In this document: piece after piece, positions 8,646-15,200 of the stretch
How positions within the stretch are numbered: the stretch's first letter is position 1
Layout: every line of letters starts with the position of its first letter
Program-made: the position numbers and the translations under genes
Virus record (IMG/VR): IMGVR_UViG_3300005509_000007
Location: 1-23,137 of that record
Strand: one strand, 5' to 3'
DNA length: 23,137 nucleotides
Source: a virus
The notes under the pieces: generated by a model
Database searches by the model: none
Told to the model about the DNA's origin: nothing
Seen by the model: the letters and a program-made list of their open reading frames with translations, nothing else

Positions 8646-8672
8646 TTGCTTAACTTTACAACTGTTTATAAA
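8646..8672 (+). promoter_or_regulatory. Possible promoter before the RHH gene
   Basis: TTGCTT (8646-8651) and TATAAA (8667-8672) are separated by 15 bp, a slightly short bacterial promoter spacing. The downstream AAGGAAC and ATG at 8693 would then sit on a short leader. The 61-bp gap before this gene is long for this compact genome. Confidence 0.35.
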
Positions 8673-8692
8673 TTAAATAAGGAACCTATAAT

Positions 8693-8881
8693 ATGGGACT
8701 AAATAGTAATGTCCAAATAAAACGTAGTACATTAGACCGACTAAAGCGTTATCGGGCCGTAAGCGGTACAACCGCTACCCATATAGCCGACGCGTCTATA
8801 AACGAATATTTGGACCGTAAGGGCTTCGAAAAGGACCGGGCTATACCTTCGCTTAATGGGACGCCCAAGACAAAAACTTAA
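8693..8881 (+). CDS. Ribbon-helix-helix DNA-binding protein
   Basis: A 62-residue protein with ribosome binding site AAGGAAC. The pattern VQIKRSTLDRLKRYRAVSG followed by TTATHIADASINEYLDRKG is a typical Arc/CopG ribbon-helix-helix fold: one strand, then two helices, forming a dimer that binds DNA with the paired strands. It probably represses or tunes early-operon transcription, possibly its own, since a candidate promoter sits directly upstream. The last ~15 residues are a flexible basic tail. The target site is unknown; the dispersed CGAGGGATG elements or the CCACTA repeat are candidates. Confidence 0.8.
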   Translation: MGLNSNVQIKRSTLDRLKRYRAVSGTTATHIADASINEYLDRKGFEKDRAIPSLNGTPKTKT

Positions 8882-8887
8882 TAACAA

Positions 8888-8995
8888 GGGGGCCGGTTTC
8901 GTTATCCGCGATTTACCGGGTTTACCGTGGTTCGTTTGTGTTTCTCACCTTCCTCTCGCCACGAAGACCGGGTTATTTTCCCGGCCCCCGTTTTT
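8888..8995 (+). promoter_or_regulatory. Possible attenuator-like leader with alternative hairpins
   Basis: The 140-bp gap between two genes holds GGGGGCCGG (8888-8896) that pairs perfectly with CCGGCCCCC (8981-8989), immediately followed by GTTTTT. A local hairpin, CCGGG (8968-8972) with CCCGG (8980-8984), uses part of the same arm, so the two structures exclude each other. This resembles a terminator/antiterminator pair ahead of the next genes. Function is inferred from pattern only. Confidence 0.35.
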
Positions 8996-9021
8996 CGAAA
9001 CCAACAAAAAGGGAAAAGCAA

Positions 9022-9561
9022 ATGGAAGATGTTACAGTAGTAACCGGTAACGGTAGCAACCCGAGAGACCGGATAGTCGAAACTAACGGCGAACCGGCGG
9101 ACCTCTTGGTAATTGTAAACCCACTTACCGGCGAAGAGGTAGAACTAACCGCTACGGCTTTGGTGGACCAATGGGCTTTATGTAAGGACCATATTAGGGC
9201 CTTATATAAGTTTAAAGACGTTATCGAAAGGAACTTGGTAGAAATTACCGGGCCACCTTTAGACGGCGGAAGAACCGCTTACCTTAATACTGGCGTAGGT
9301 AAAGTTAAAATCCAACGGAAAGACTCTACTACGTGGGACCAACCCCTATTAAGTGAAGCCGTCTTTTTACTTGGACCGCAAGAAACCCGAAGGCTTGGAA
9401 TCTCGACCTTATATAAGCCCCACTTGGGTAAAATTAGGTCGTTTCTAAATACCGAACAAGCGGACCCGGACTTAAGAAAGGCCAAGGAACTAATAATAGA
9501 AAGCAAGACGCTAAAAGAGTTAAAGCCTATTATAACCTTGGTAGAAACCCCCAACCCTTAA
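9022..9561 (+). CDS. Hypothetical early protein upstream of the annealing protein
   Basis: I use the ATG at 9022 (MEDVTVVTGNG, 179 residues), which follows AAAGGGAAAAG; earlier in-frame starts reach back into the GC-rich hairpin leader and are less likely. The protein has a predicted helical middle (LVDQWALCKDHIRALYKFKDVIERNLVE), then a beta-type stretch with paired turns (GVGKVKIQRKDSTTWDQPLL) and a C-terminal helix. The overall layout recalls small phage proteins that accompany recombination genes, but I do not recognise a family. It precedes the putative annealing protein by 25 bp and is probably co-transcribed with it. Confidence 0.6.
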   Translation: MEDVTVVTGNGSNPRDRIVETNGEPADLLVIVNPLTGEEVELTATALVDQWALCKDHIRALYKFKDVIERNLVEITGPPLDGGRTAYLNTGVGKVKIQRKDSTTWDQPLLSEAVFLLGPQETRRLGISTLYKPHLGKIRSFLNTEQADPDLRKAKELIIESKTLKELKPIITLVETPNP

Positions 9562-9586
9562 CCCCTAACATAAGGACCCCTAAACT

Positions 9587-10594
9587 ATGGACAGACAAGA
9601 AAAACAAAAAGCGGTAAACCGGACCCTTTCCGAGAAATACGGATTAGACCCGGCGGTCCACTTTTGGAAACAAAAACAAAGCGGTTTATTTATCGCTACC
9701 TATGACGCTATTATGATTATAGCGGAAAACGAAGGTATTACCTTTACCCAACCTATCCAAAATTGGGACGCGTTACCGAATATTTGTATAATGATTTCGG
9801 CAATGCACCCGGACGGCCGGGAAGTGTGGACCTTTGGCGAATGTTCGGCGGATAATAACCGTAATGTTTACCCTTTCGCTATGGCGGAAAAACGGGCAAA
9901 ATCGCGGGGCGTTTTGATGTTAATAAACGCTTACCAGTATGGCGTAAAAAGTGAAGTAGAAGCGGACGACTTCAAACGCGTCGCTTCCAGTATGGAGGAC
10001 GGCGGTAACACGGATTACCACCAAGAACAAGAAGCTGAATTAACCGGAAAAGGAAAACCGGCGGAAAACACCCCTACCGACAAACCGGGAAACTCCCGTC
10101 TACCGGGAAAAAGAAAGGCTTACAACCTTTCGGCGACAACAAAACAACGCGAACTAGTTAATACGATACTAACAGAAGAACCGCGTTTATGGACCGACGT
10201 CGAAGTAAAAGAATGGTTGGCGAACTTCGAAGTGGCCGTTATTTGCCGACGAGAGTACGGTGATATGATAGACGACCTAAAGGCCCATCAAAACCAAAAG
10301 CGTTTCGAACGCCGGGAATATGTAGTAGAATTCGCCCAAGTTCGGGACCACTTCGAAAGCAAGGGCCTTGGCGAAGCCTTCGAAACGAAGACGGTAGACG
10401 ACTTCGGGACCAACGACCCGGCGGAACTGGTAGACTTCCTTTTACATACCGGGGAAATACCAAGCGTACTTAAGGGTTTACGGACCCTATACGCCGAAAG
10501 GACGGAAGCAAGTAGTAAGGCTATATCGCCACCGACCCCCCCGGGGGACCGCTTCCCGGTTTCAAACGACCCCGAACTATTCCCAAATAGTTAG
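9587..10594 (+). CDS. Putative ssDNA-annealing / recombination protein
   Basis: This 335-residue protein is preceded by AAGGACCCC. Residues ~83-116 (FGECSADNNRNVYPFAMAEKRAKSRGVLML) carry an acidic turn followed by a P-x-x-MAEKRAxxR helix, a pattern I associate with phage ssDNA-annealing and RAD52-like proteins. Residues ~20-75 (KYGLDPAVHFWKQKQSGLFIATYDAIMIIAENEGI) would form the preceding sheet and helix. A low-complexity linker (~135-175) leads to a helical C-terminal domain, and the tail is Pro-rich, ending ELFPNS. Placement just before the replisome-organiser-like gene supports a role in recombination-dependent replication. The family call is inference; it could instead be a replication accessory factor. 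Confidence 0.45.
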   Translation: MDRQEKQKAVNRTLSEKYGLDPAVHFWKQKQSGLFIATYDAIMIIAENEGITFTQPIQNWDALPNICIMISAMHPDGREVWTFGECSADNNRNVYPFAMAEKRAKSRGVLMLINAYQYGVKSEVEADDFKRVASSMEDGGNTDYHQEQEAELTGKGKPAENTPTDKPGNSRLPGKRKAYNLSATTKQRELVNTILTEEPRLWTDVEVKEWLANFEVAVICRREYGDMIDDLKAHQNQKRFERREYVVEFAQVRDHFESKGLGEAFETKTVDDFGTNDPAELVDFLLHTGEIPSVLKGLRTLYAERTEASSKAISPPTPPGDRFPVSNDPELFPNS

Positions 10595-10602
10595 GGTAGT
10601 TT

Positions 10603-11589
10603 ATGGCCTTGCCGTGGTTTAGATTCTACGCGGAATTTGTACACGACCCTAAAGTATGTACGTTACCGGAAGTAGACCAAATACGTTTAGTTAAATTATT
10701 TTGTCTTCGTTGTTCTGAATCGTTGGACAAATTGGACGAAGCGGAAATAGCCTTCGCCCTACATATTCCAATAGAAGAACTACAGAAAACCAAGCGTAAT
10801 TTAGTCGCGAAAGGTTTTCTTACCGAAGATTGGATTTTACGGAACTGGTCTAAACGCCAACTAAAAAGCGATTCCAGTACGGAAAGGGTTAGACGCTATC
10901 GTGCCAAGGAAACGGCCCGGAAACAAGCGGAAACGGATTCGAAACGGGAAAGTAACGGCGTAGATATAGAAGTAGATACAGATAAAGAAAGAAATACTAA
11001 ACCAAATAACGGGGGGAAGACTACCCCCCGTTTAGGTAAGGTTATTATTTCCGAAATAATAGACCTTTACCATACGACTTTAAAAGACCTACCAACCGTA
11101 CGCCTTCCTTTAGGACAAATAAGTAGTAGGCATCTACGAAAAAGGGTAAAAAGCTTTAAAGATGGGAAAGAAATAATAGAACACTTTAAGGAAGTCTTTA
11201 ATATAGTAGCCGGGTCCGACTTCTTAACCGGTAAGACGACCGATTGGTCGGCTAATTTCCACTGGATTATAAGACCTACTAACCACGAAAAAATATTAAA
11301 CGGGGAATATACTACCCTAAAAGAATATAAGAAAAAGAAGAGGCGGAAACTATATTGTACGGAGGTCGGGGAAGACTATAAACCCCTACACCCGGTAGTA
11401 GAAGTAGACCCCGAAAATAAAGCTATGTTTATATATTGTAAAATTTGTAAAGCCCCACTAGTCGAAGGTTATATATTAGAATCGCATATAAATAATAAAA
11501 GAAAAAAAGCTTTACCACTAACCCCCCCTACCGGCGAAAGCGGACCGGTAAGCCTTGGGGACATTCTCAACAAACCAAAGGCAAGATAA
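10603..11589 (+). CDS. Replisome-organiser / DnaD- or O-like replication protein
   Basis: This 328-residue protein starts at ATG 10603 after TTAGGGTAG. The N-terminus (PWFRFYAEFVHDPKV, then a winged-helix-like region to FLTEDWILRNWSKRQLKSDSS) is characteristic of phage replication-initiation proteins with a helix-turn-helix. A basic linker (STERVRRYRAKETARKQ) follows. Residues ~205-240 (FLTGKTTDWSANFHWIIRPTNHEKILNGEY) match the conserved end of these proteins (F-x-G-x...W-x-A-x-F-x-W...N-x-x-KIL-x-G-x-Y). Unusually, ~85 more residues follow with one Cys near 251 and a CKIC pair near 280, possibly a small zinc knuckle. It probably binds the origin and recruits helicase; no helicase gene is visible in this window. 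Confidence 0.75.
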   Translation: MALPWFRFYAEFVHDPKVCTLPEVDQIRLVKLFCLRCSESLDKLDEAEIAFALHIPIEELQKTKRNLVAKGFLTEDWILRNWSKRQLKSDSSTERVRRYRAKETARKQAETDSKRESNGVDIEVDTDKERNTKPNNGGKTTPRLGKVIISEIIDLYHTTLKDLPTVRLPLGQISSRHLRKRVKSFKDGKEIIEHFKEVFNIVAGSDFLTGKTTDWSANFHWIIRPTNHEKILNGEYTTLKEYKKKKRRKLYCTEVGEDYKPLHPVVEVDPENKAMFIYCKICKAPLVEGYILESHINNKRKKALPLTPPTGESGPVSLGDILNKPKAR

Positions 11590-11840
11590 TGGCCGAAATA
11601 CATATACCGAACAGTAACATACAAAGCATAAGCTTGAGGGAATCGTTAATTATATACGAAGCCCTTAAGAATTATCGTATTTCCCTTAACCGCCTTTCGG
11701 ACCTAAACAAGTCGAACGAAGTAGGTACTTTAATAGCAAAAGTAAAAGGGAAAAAATGGATAATATTCCAGAAAGAAAACCCCGAACGAGGGATGGGAAA
11801 AGAAAACCCCCGGACGGGTGTAAATGTAAAAAGCCCGTAG
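11589..11840 (+). CDS. Hypothetical 83-residue protein overlapping the phosphoesterase
   Basis: The ATG overlaps the previous stop by one base (TAATGG), a strong coupling signal. The N-terminal ~60 residues form a soluble alpha-rich segment (SLRESLIIYEALKNYRISLNRLSDLNK) followed by a strand pair (TLIAKVKGKKWIIF). The last ~28 residues overlap the start of the phosphoesterase gene by 85 bases in another frame. Such a long overlap is unusual here; the stop may have drifted downstream, or the next gene may start later. No family recognised. Confidence 0.55.
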   Translation: MAEIHIPNSNIQSISLRESLIIYEALKNYRISLNRLSDLNKSNEVGTLIAKVKGKKWIIFQKENPERGMGKENPRTGVNVKSP

Positions 11841-12760
11841 TACACTTACGGGGCCGTAATGGTTCCGGTAAGATTCGGGTATCTTGCCGGAATTGTAACA
11901 AGTGGGGACTAATAGACGATATTTCCCGGAAGGTAAAAAACAAGCTTACCCGGGTAAACGTAAGAACCAACCCGATAAGGTCCGAATCTGGGATATTGCA
12001 ACGGGCCATAGTGTCGCCGGATAAACATTTCCCACTAGAAGACCACCCGGCTATGAATTGTTTAAAAAGGATAATAGAAATAGCTAACGCGGATACTTAT
12101 ATAGACCTTGGCGATGTAGTAGAAGGCGATTCGGTTTCCCAATATAAGACGAAGGTAAAAGGTAAAATACCATTAGACTATAAAATAGCCGAAATAGACG
12201 CGGAGGTAAAAGATATTAAAGCCCGTTGGGACGACATAGACGAAGCTTTAGACAAGTCTTCGATTACTACTAAATATTTAACAGTAGGAAACCACGACGA
12301 ACGCTTCGACCGGTTCGTAAAAAAATACGAAGTCTTAAAAGACCAATACGGCTTTATCCCATTATTTAAAGTAAAAGAACGCGGTTATAAACCTATACCT
12401 TACGGCGAAATGTTAAAAATAGGCCGTCTACACTTTTACCACGGCCACCACGCCGGGGGAATATTCCACGCCCGGACCCATTTATTAAGATTTGGGATAA
12501 ATGTAATATACGGCCACCACCACAGTATACAACATTACGAACTAGGCCATATAGACGGTGTTAAGTCGGCCACTTCGTTAGGTTGTCTTAAAGACCTATC
12601 CGGGGACGCTAACGAATGGCTTAAAAACCTTTCCCACGGTTGGGGCCACGCCGTCGCGTCCGTCGATTGGTACGACGACGGTAACTACGTTACTAATATC
12701 CACAGAATAATAGGCGGTAAGACCGTCTTTTATGGTGAATACATAGACGGGAATATTTAA
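11756..12760 (+). CDS. Calcineurin-like metallophosphoesterase with N-terminal zinc ribbon
   Basis: This 334-residue protein contains the metallophosphoesterase motifs in order: D-x-H (DKH, 89-91), GDVVEGD (119-125), GNHDER (178-183), HGHH (229-232) and GHHH (253-256). These form the di-metal site that hydrolyses phosphodiesters. Before it, CKC (22-24) and CRNC (44-47) suggest a zinc ribbon that may bind nucleic acid. Related phage enzymes are thought to act on nucleic acid ends or cyclic nucleotides, and the substrate here is unknown. The ATG at 11756 lies inside the previous gene and is followed by a Lys/Arg-rich tail. It overlaps the nuclease gene by one base (TAATG). Confidence 0.85.
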   Translation: MDNIPERKPRTRDGKRKPPDGCKCKKPVVHLRGRNGSGKIRVSCRNCNKWGLIDDISRKVKNKLTRVNVRTNPIRSESGILQRAIVSPDKHFPLEDHPAMNCLKRIIEIANADTYIDLGDVVEGDSVSQYKTKVKGKIPLDYKIAEIDAEVKDIKARWDDIDEALDKSSITTKYLTVGNHDERFDRFVKKYEVLKDQYGFIPLFKVKERGYKPIPYGEMLKIGRLHFYHGHHAGGIFHARTHLLRFGINVIYGHHHSIQHYELGHIDGVKSATSLGCLKDLSGDANEWLKNLSHGWGHAVASVDWYDDGNYVTNIHRIIGGKTVFYGEYIDGNI

Positions 12761-13323
12761 TGACTTATTCAATTACAGACGACGTAAATAAGGCCAAAGC
12801 TTGGGAATGTTTCTTTATGGAAGAAATGGGTAGGTTATTGGACCTTAAACTATTATGGAATCCGGACCGGTTTATTATAGATTGGTCCGTCGTAGATAAA
12901 AGCTTAAATATAATAACCCTTATTGAAGCGAAGGTACGAAAGAACCATAGCGTCAACAAGTGGGACGACTTTATGGTAGGTTTAAGGAAATACCAATGGG
13001 GAGTAAACTATTACCTAACTACTGGAATACCCTTCGTACTCGCTTTTAGGTTTAGCGACGCTATAGTAACTTATAAACATAATCCGGAAAAGAAGCTTAT
13101 GGTAAAATATACCGGTAGGTCCGTTAATAAACGATGGTCCCAAGATGTTACCCCTTGTGTCCACATCCTTAAAAGCGATTGTAAAATATATAACCTTCCT
13201 TATTCTATTCCGGTCAATATGGTAGAAGACCTTAATACGAGGGTATGGAAGGACATAAGCCAACCTATCGAACTTTACTTAAACAAGATATACGAAGGTA
13301 AAAGCTTTGTAAACTATGAGTAA
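12760..13323 (+). CDS. PD-(D/E)XK-type nuclease-like protein
   Basis: This 187-residue protein shows the core of a PD-(D/E)XK nuclease: a helix with E16, then FIID (D41) and, after a strand turn, LIEAKVRKN (E56, K58), followed by KWDDFMVGLRKYQWGVNYY, which fits the helix after the catalytic strand. Such proteins cut DNA or RNA. In phages they serve recombination, junction resolution or host DNA breakdown. It overlaps the phosphoesterase before it and the ParB-like gene after it, so the three genes are probably translated together. The family call rests on motif spacing; the specific family is not recognised. Confidence 0.65.
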   Translation: MTYSITDDVNKAKAWECFFMEEMGRLLDLKLLWNPDRFIIDWSVVDKSLNIITLIEAKVRKNHSVNKWDDFMVGLRKYQWGVNYYLTTGIPFVLAFRFSDAIVTYKHNPEKKLMVKYTGRSVNKRWSQDVTPCVHILKSDCKIYNLPYSIPVNMVEDLNTRVWKDISQPIELYLNKIYEGKSFVNYE

Positions 13324-13819
13324 AAAACATATTAAGAAACGATTAGGTAGTATACGCTTCTTAAGGTTAGACGACCCTCATTACGATTGGGAAGCGTTAG
13401 AAAAGTCTTTATACTATGAGGGTTACCAACCGGGTAAATACGGCTACATAGAAGTACATAACGAAACTTGCGTAAACGGTAACCACCGTATGGAAATACT
13501 AACAAGATGTAAAGAAAATTTAGACCGGTGTATATGGGTAGCAAAGGTTAATAATTGGTCATACTTTTCCGGAATAACTATTACTATAATCCTTTCCCCT
13601 TTATTTCTACCTTATTTCTTCTTGTTTAGTTTAGTGCGACGCCTACTTAAGGCTACCGGCCTATATAAACCAAAGGTAAGACATTGGACCGATAAGCGGG
13701 GGTGGCATAAAAACTATAGGATAAAAGAATGGAAGAAAGCCTACCAAAAAGAAAACGCGGACGAACGGGTAAAACTATGGAATAAACCATACAAGAAACA
13801 AGGGGGGAATAAATGCTAA
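13316..13819 (+). CDS. ParB-like domain protein with a membrane segment
   Basis: This 167-residue protein begins inside the previous gene (8-base overlap). Residues ~20-66 (DPHYDWEALEKSLYYEGYQP, then YGYIEVHNETCVNGNHRMEIL) resemble the ParB/sulfiredoxin-like fold, with NGNHR (54-58) at the place of the conserved G-x-x-R/GHHR nucleotide-binding motif. Residues ~84-107 (GITITIILSPLFLPYFFLFSLV) form a clear membrane helix. The C-terminal third is strongly basic and aromatic. A ParB-like domain tied to the membrane is unusual. It could act on DNA or nucleotides at the cell envelope, perhaps at the site of genome entry. The fold call is inference. Confidence 0.5.
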   Translation: MSKKHIKKRLGSIRFLRLDDPHYDWEALEKSLYYEGYQPGKYGYIEVHNETCVNGNHRMEILTRCKENLDRCIWVAKVNNWSYFSGITITIILSPLFLPYFFLFSLVRRLLKATGLYKPKVRHWTDKRGWHKNYRIKEWKKAYQKENADERVKLWNKPYKKQGGNKC

Positions 13820-13935
13820 TAGATGTTATATATTTCTTGTGGAATATGGCCGGAATAGTGTTTTTTGGTGGAATAGGGGCCTTTCTAATGTATTTAGTAG
13901 GCTTAACCTTGTACGACTTTATTAACCGGCATTAG
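13813..13935 (+). CDS. Small membrane protein (40 residues)
   Basis: The frame starts at an ATG just after AGGGGGGAATAA and overlaps the end of the ParB-like gene by seven bases. It encodes MLIDVIYFLWNM..., with a hydrophobic stretch over most of its length (VIYFLWNMAGIVFFGGIGAF and LMYLVGLTLYDF), ending FINRH. One or two membrane helices are likely. It could be a holin-like or membrane accessory protein partnering the ParB-like protein. No family can be assigned to such a short sequence. Confidence 0.55.
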   Translation: MLIDVIYFLWNMAGIVFFGGIGAFLMYLVGLTLYDFINRH

Positions 13936-13947
13936 GGGGGTTTTATA

Positions 13948-14148
13948 GTGATTAACATAAAAAGAAATTGGCAAGGTGTAGGGTTGGCACTCTACGGTAA
14001 GCCCCCCCTTTTTCCCTTATATTACAACGATATAAGGCGTATCCCTAGCGAGGGATGCGATTATTCAATTATGGAATGTAACTCATTTTGCGGTCCCTTA
14101 AAAAAGACTGACGGGGGGCCCAAGTGCATAACCCGGACCATACACTAA
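13948..14148 (+). CDS. Small Cys-containing hypothetical protein (GTG start)
   Basis: This 66-residue frame starts with GTG at 13948, eight bases after the GGGGGG run. It has four Cys (37, 44, 48 and 60: EGCDYSIMECNSFCGPLK, PKCITR), which could bind zinc. A hairpin CGTATCCCT-AGCG-AGGGATGCG lies inside the coding region and contains one of the dispersed CGAGGGATG elements. No family recognised. Coding is supported by the start spacing and the following gene's ribosome binding site just after its stop. Confidence 0.5.
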   Translation: MINIKRNWQGVGLALYGKPPLFPLYYNDIRRIPSEGCDYSIMECNSFCGPLKKTDGGPKCITRTIH

Positions 14149-14164
14149 CTAAAGGGAGAATCAA

Positions 14165-14488
14165 ATGGCGTTAGAAATAGAACAGAGTAAGGGGGTACTA
14201 TTCCCCAACGATTACAAGACAGAAGGCGACAACCAACCGGACTTTAGGGGTGAAGTAGAACTCCCCCCGGGGTATGGGTACACCGGACCAAAGGACGGCA
14301 TACCGGAAGGGATAAGCCCCACCCGGCTAAGGATAGTCGTATGGGATAACACAAGTAAGGCCGGTAAGCCTTATAGGTCCATAGAAGTAAATACACCCAA
14401 GCCCCCTAAACAATCACATCCCTCGTCTGAGGATTCAACCTATAAGCCTACAAGTACAACAACAAGTAAGACCGAACTACCCTTTTAA
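14165..14488 (+). CDS. Putative ssDNA-binding (SSB/DUF736-like) protein
   Basis: This 107-residue protein follows AAAGGGAG. Residues ~20-78 (PDFRGEVELPPGYGYTG ... RLRIVVWDNTSKAGKPYRSIEV) have the strand order of a small OB-type domain and resemble the DUF736 pattern (PD-x-x-G ... W-x-x-x-S-x-x-GKPY). After a Ser/Thr/Pro-rich linker the protein ends TELPF, like the C-terminal LPF/IPF tip that bacterial SSB proteins use to recruit partners. A role in protecting or organising single-stranded DNA with the annealing protein is inferred. The linker codes for HPSSED, produced by a dispersed DNA element also present in the gene at 14975. Confidence 0.5.
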   Translation: MALEIEQSKGVLFPNDYKTEGDNQPDFRGEVELPPGYGYTGPKDGIPEGISPTRLRIVVWDNTSKAGKPYRSIEVNTPKPPKQSHPSSEDSTYKPTSTTTSKTELPF

Positions 14489-14547
14489 GGGGCTAACCTC
14501 TTCCGGTATGCCGATTGTTTACTGTAGCCATAGGGTAAGTATATAAT

Positions 14548-14760
14548 ATGAACATAGAAAACCTTATAACGCTTAAGGCTAATGTAGAGCGAACCATAGA
14601 CGGGGCTATCCATACCATTAGTAGGGTAAGGGAATTAGAGAAGGAAGTGGCCCGCCTACAAGAAGCTAACCGCTTATTAGAAGATGAGCGGGACACTATG
14701 GCCCGGCAACTAAACGACGCCAAGAATAAGGCACGACTAGAAGCCGGGTTAATATTGTAG
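14548..14760 (+). CDS. Small coiled-coil protein
   Basis: This 70-residue protein starts after AGGGTAAG. Nearly the whole chain is helical with heptad spacing (LITLKANVERTIDGAIHTIS, VRELEKEVARLQEANRLLED, MARQLNDAKNKARLEAG), so it is probably a parallel coiled-coil dimer or trimer. It sits between the SSB-like gene and the small membrane protein. Such proteins can act as adaptors; no specific role can be given. Confidence 0.65.
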   Translation: MNIENLITLKANVERTIDGAIHTISRVRELEKEVARLQEANRLLEDERDTMARQLNDAKNKARLEAGLIL

Positions 14761-14777
14761 GGCCGACGCTCTGGCGA

Positions 14778-14825
14778 GGGATGTGGTTATGTTAGAACTC
14801 AAACGTGGGATGTGGTTATGTTAGA
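14778..14825 (+). repeat. 19-bp direct repeat pair duplicating a start region
   Basis: GGGATGTGGTTATGTTAGA occurs twice (14778-14796 and 14807-14825), 29 bp apart, without mismatch. Each copy contains an ATG eight bases after the GGGATGTGG stretch. The first ATG (14789) opens an 11-codon frame that stops at 14824, inside the second copy; the second (14818) opens the small membrane protein. Confidence 0.85.
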
Positions 14826-14988
14826 CGTGTTAAGCTTTCTGTTGGTCTTTATAGTGGGTATATATGCCGGGGCCTACCTTTCTTTTAAGGGTATGTCAAA
14901 GGCCATAGAGAAGCTACAGATAGTACACCGGAAGGAACTTAAAGAACTGTTTAATACACTAAAGGGAAACAACTATGGCGAAGGATAA
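14818..14988 (+). CDS. Small single-pass membrane protein (56 residues)
   Basis: The frame begins at ATG 14818 in the second copy of a 19-bp direct repeat. Residues ~4-22 (VLSFLLVFIVGIYAGAYLSF) form one membrane helix, followed by a charged amphipathic helix (MSKAIEKLQIVHRKELKELFNTL). This architecture fits a small holin, antiholin or envelope-modifying protein, though nothing proves it. The 11-codon frame just upstream might act as a translational leader. The C-terminus overlaps the next gene by 14 bases. Confidence 0.6.
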   Translation: MLDVLSFLLVFIVGIYAGAYLSFKGMSKAIEKLQIVHRKELKELFNTLKGNNYGEG

Positions 14989-15199
14989 GATAAGGATGAG
15001 GGATAAGCCACATCCCTCGTCAGAGCAACCGAAGATAAGGATAGGGGACAAGATACGGACCAGTGGCGGAACGGGCCTTACAGTAATAGCAACGACCGGG
15101 ACGGGGGCTTATTGTATGCACCTAACCCCACTACATAAACCCCATAAGGACGCGGTCTTTATACCTTACTCCGACCTAACACTACAGAAAGGAAAGTAG
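14975..15199 (+). CDS. Hypothetical small beta-barrel-like protein
   Basis: This 74-residue protein follows AAAGGGAAAC and overlaps the preceding membrane protein gene. The N-terminus is basic (MAKDKIRMRDKPHPSSEQ), and HPSSEQ is encoded by a dispersed DNA element. The rest (KIRIGDKIRTSGGTGLTVIATT ... DAVFIPYSDLTL) has the rhythm of a small SH3/KOW-type barrel, which often binds nucleic acid or protein. No family is assigned. The next gene begins two bases after its stop. Confidence 0.55.
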   Translation: MAKDKIRMRDKPHPSSEQPKIRIGDKIRTSGGTGLTVIATTGTGAYCMHLTPLHKPHKDAVFIPYSDLTLQKGK

Positions 15200-15200
15200 T

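Noticed and set aside
8856-9050. A 64-codon + strand frame spanning the hairpin leader
   Set aside because: It overlaps both flanking genes, its sequence is shaped by the GC-rich inverted repeat, and it has no good ribosome binding site.
14789-14824. An 11-codon frame as a gene of its own
   Set aside because: It is too short to support as a protein gene; it is described instead as part of the direct-repeat start region.
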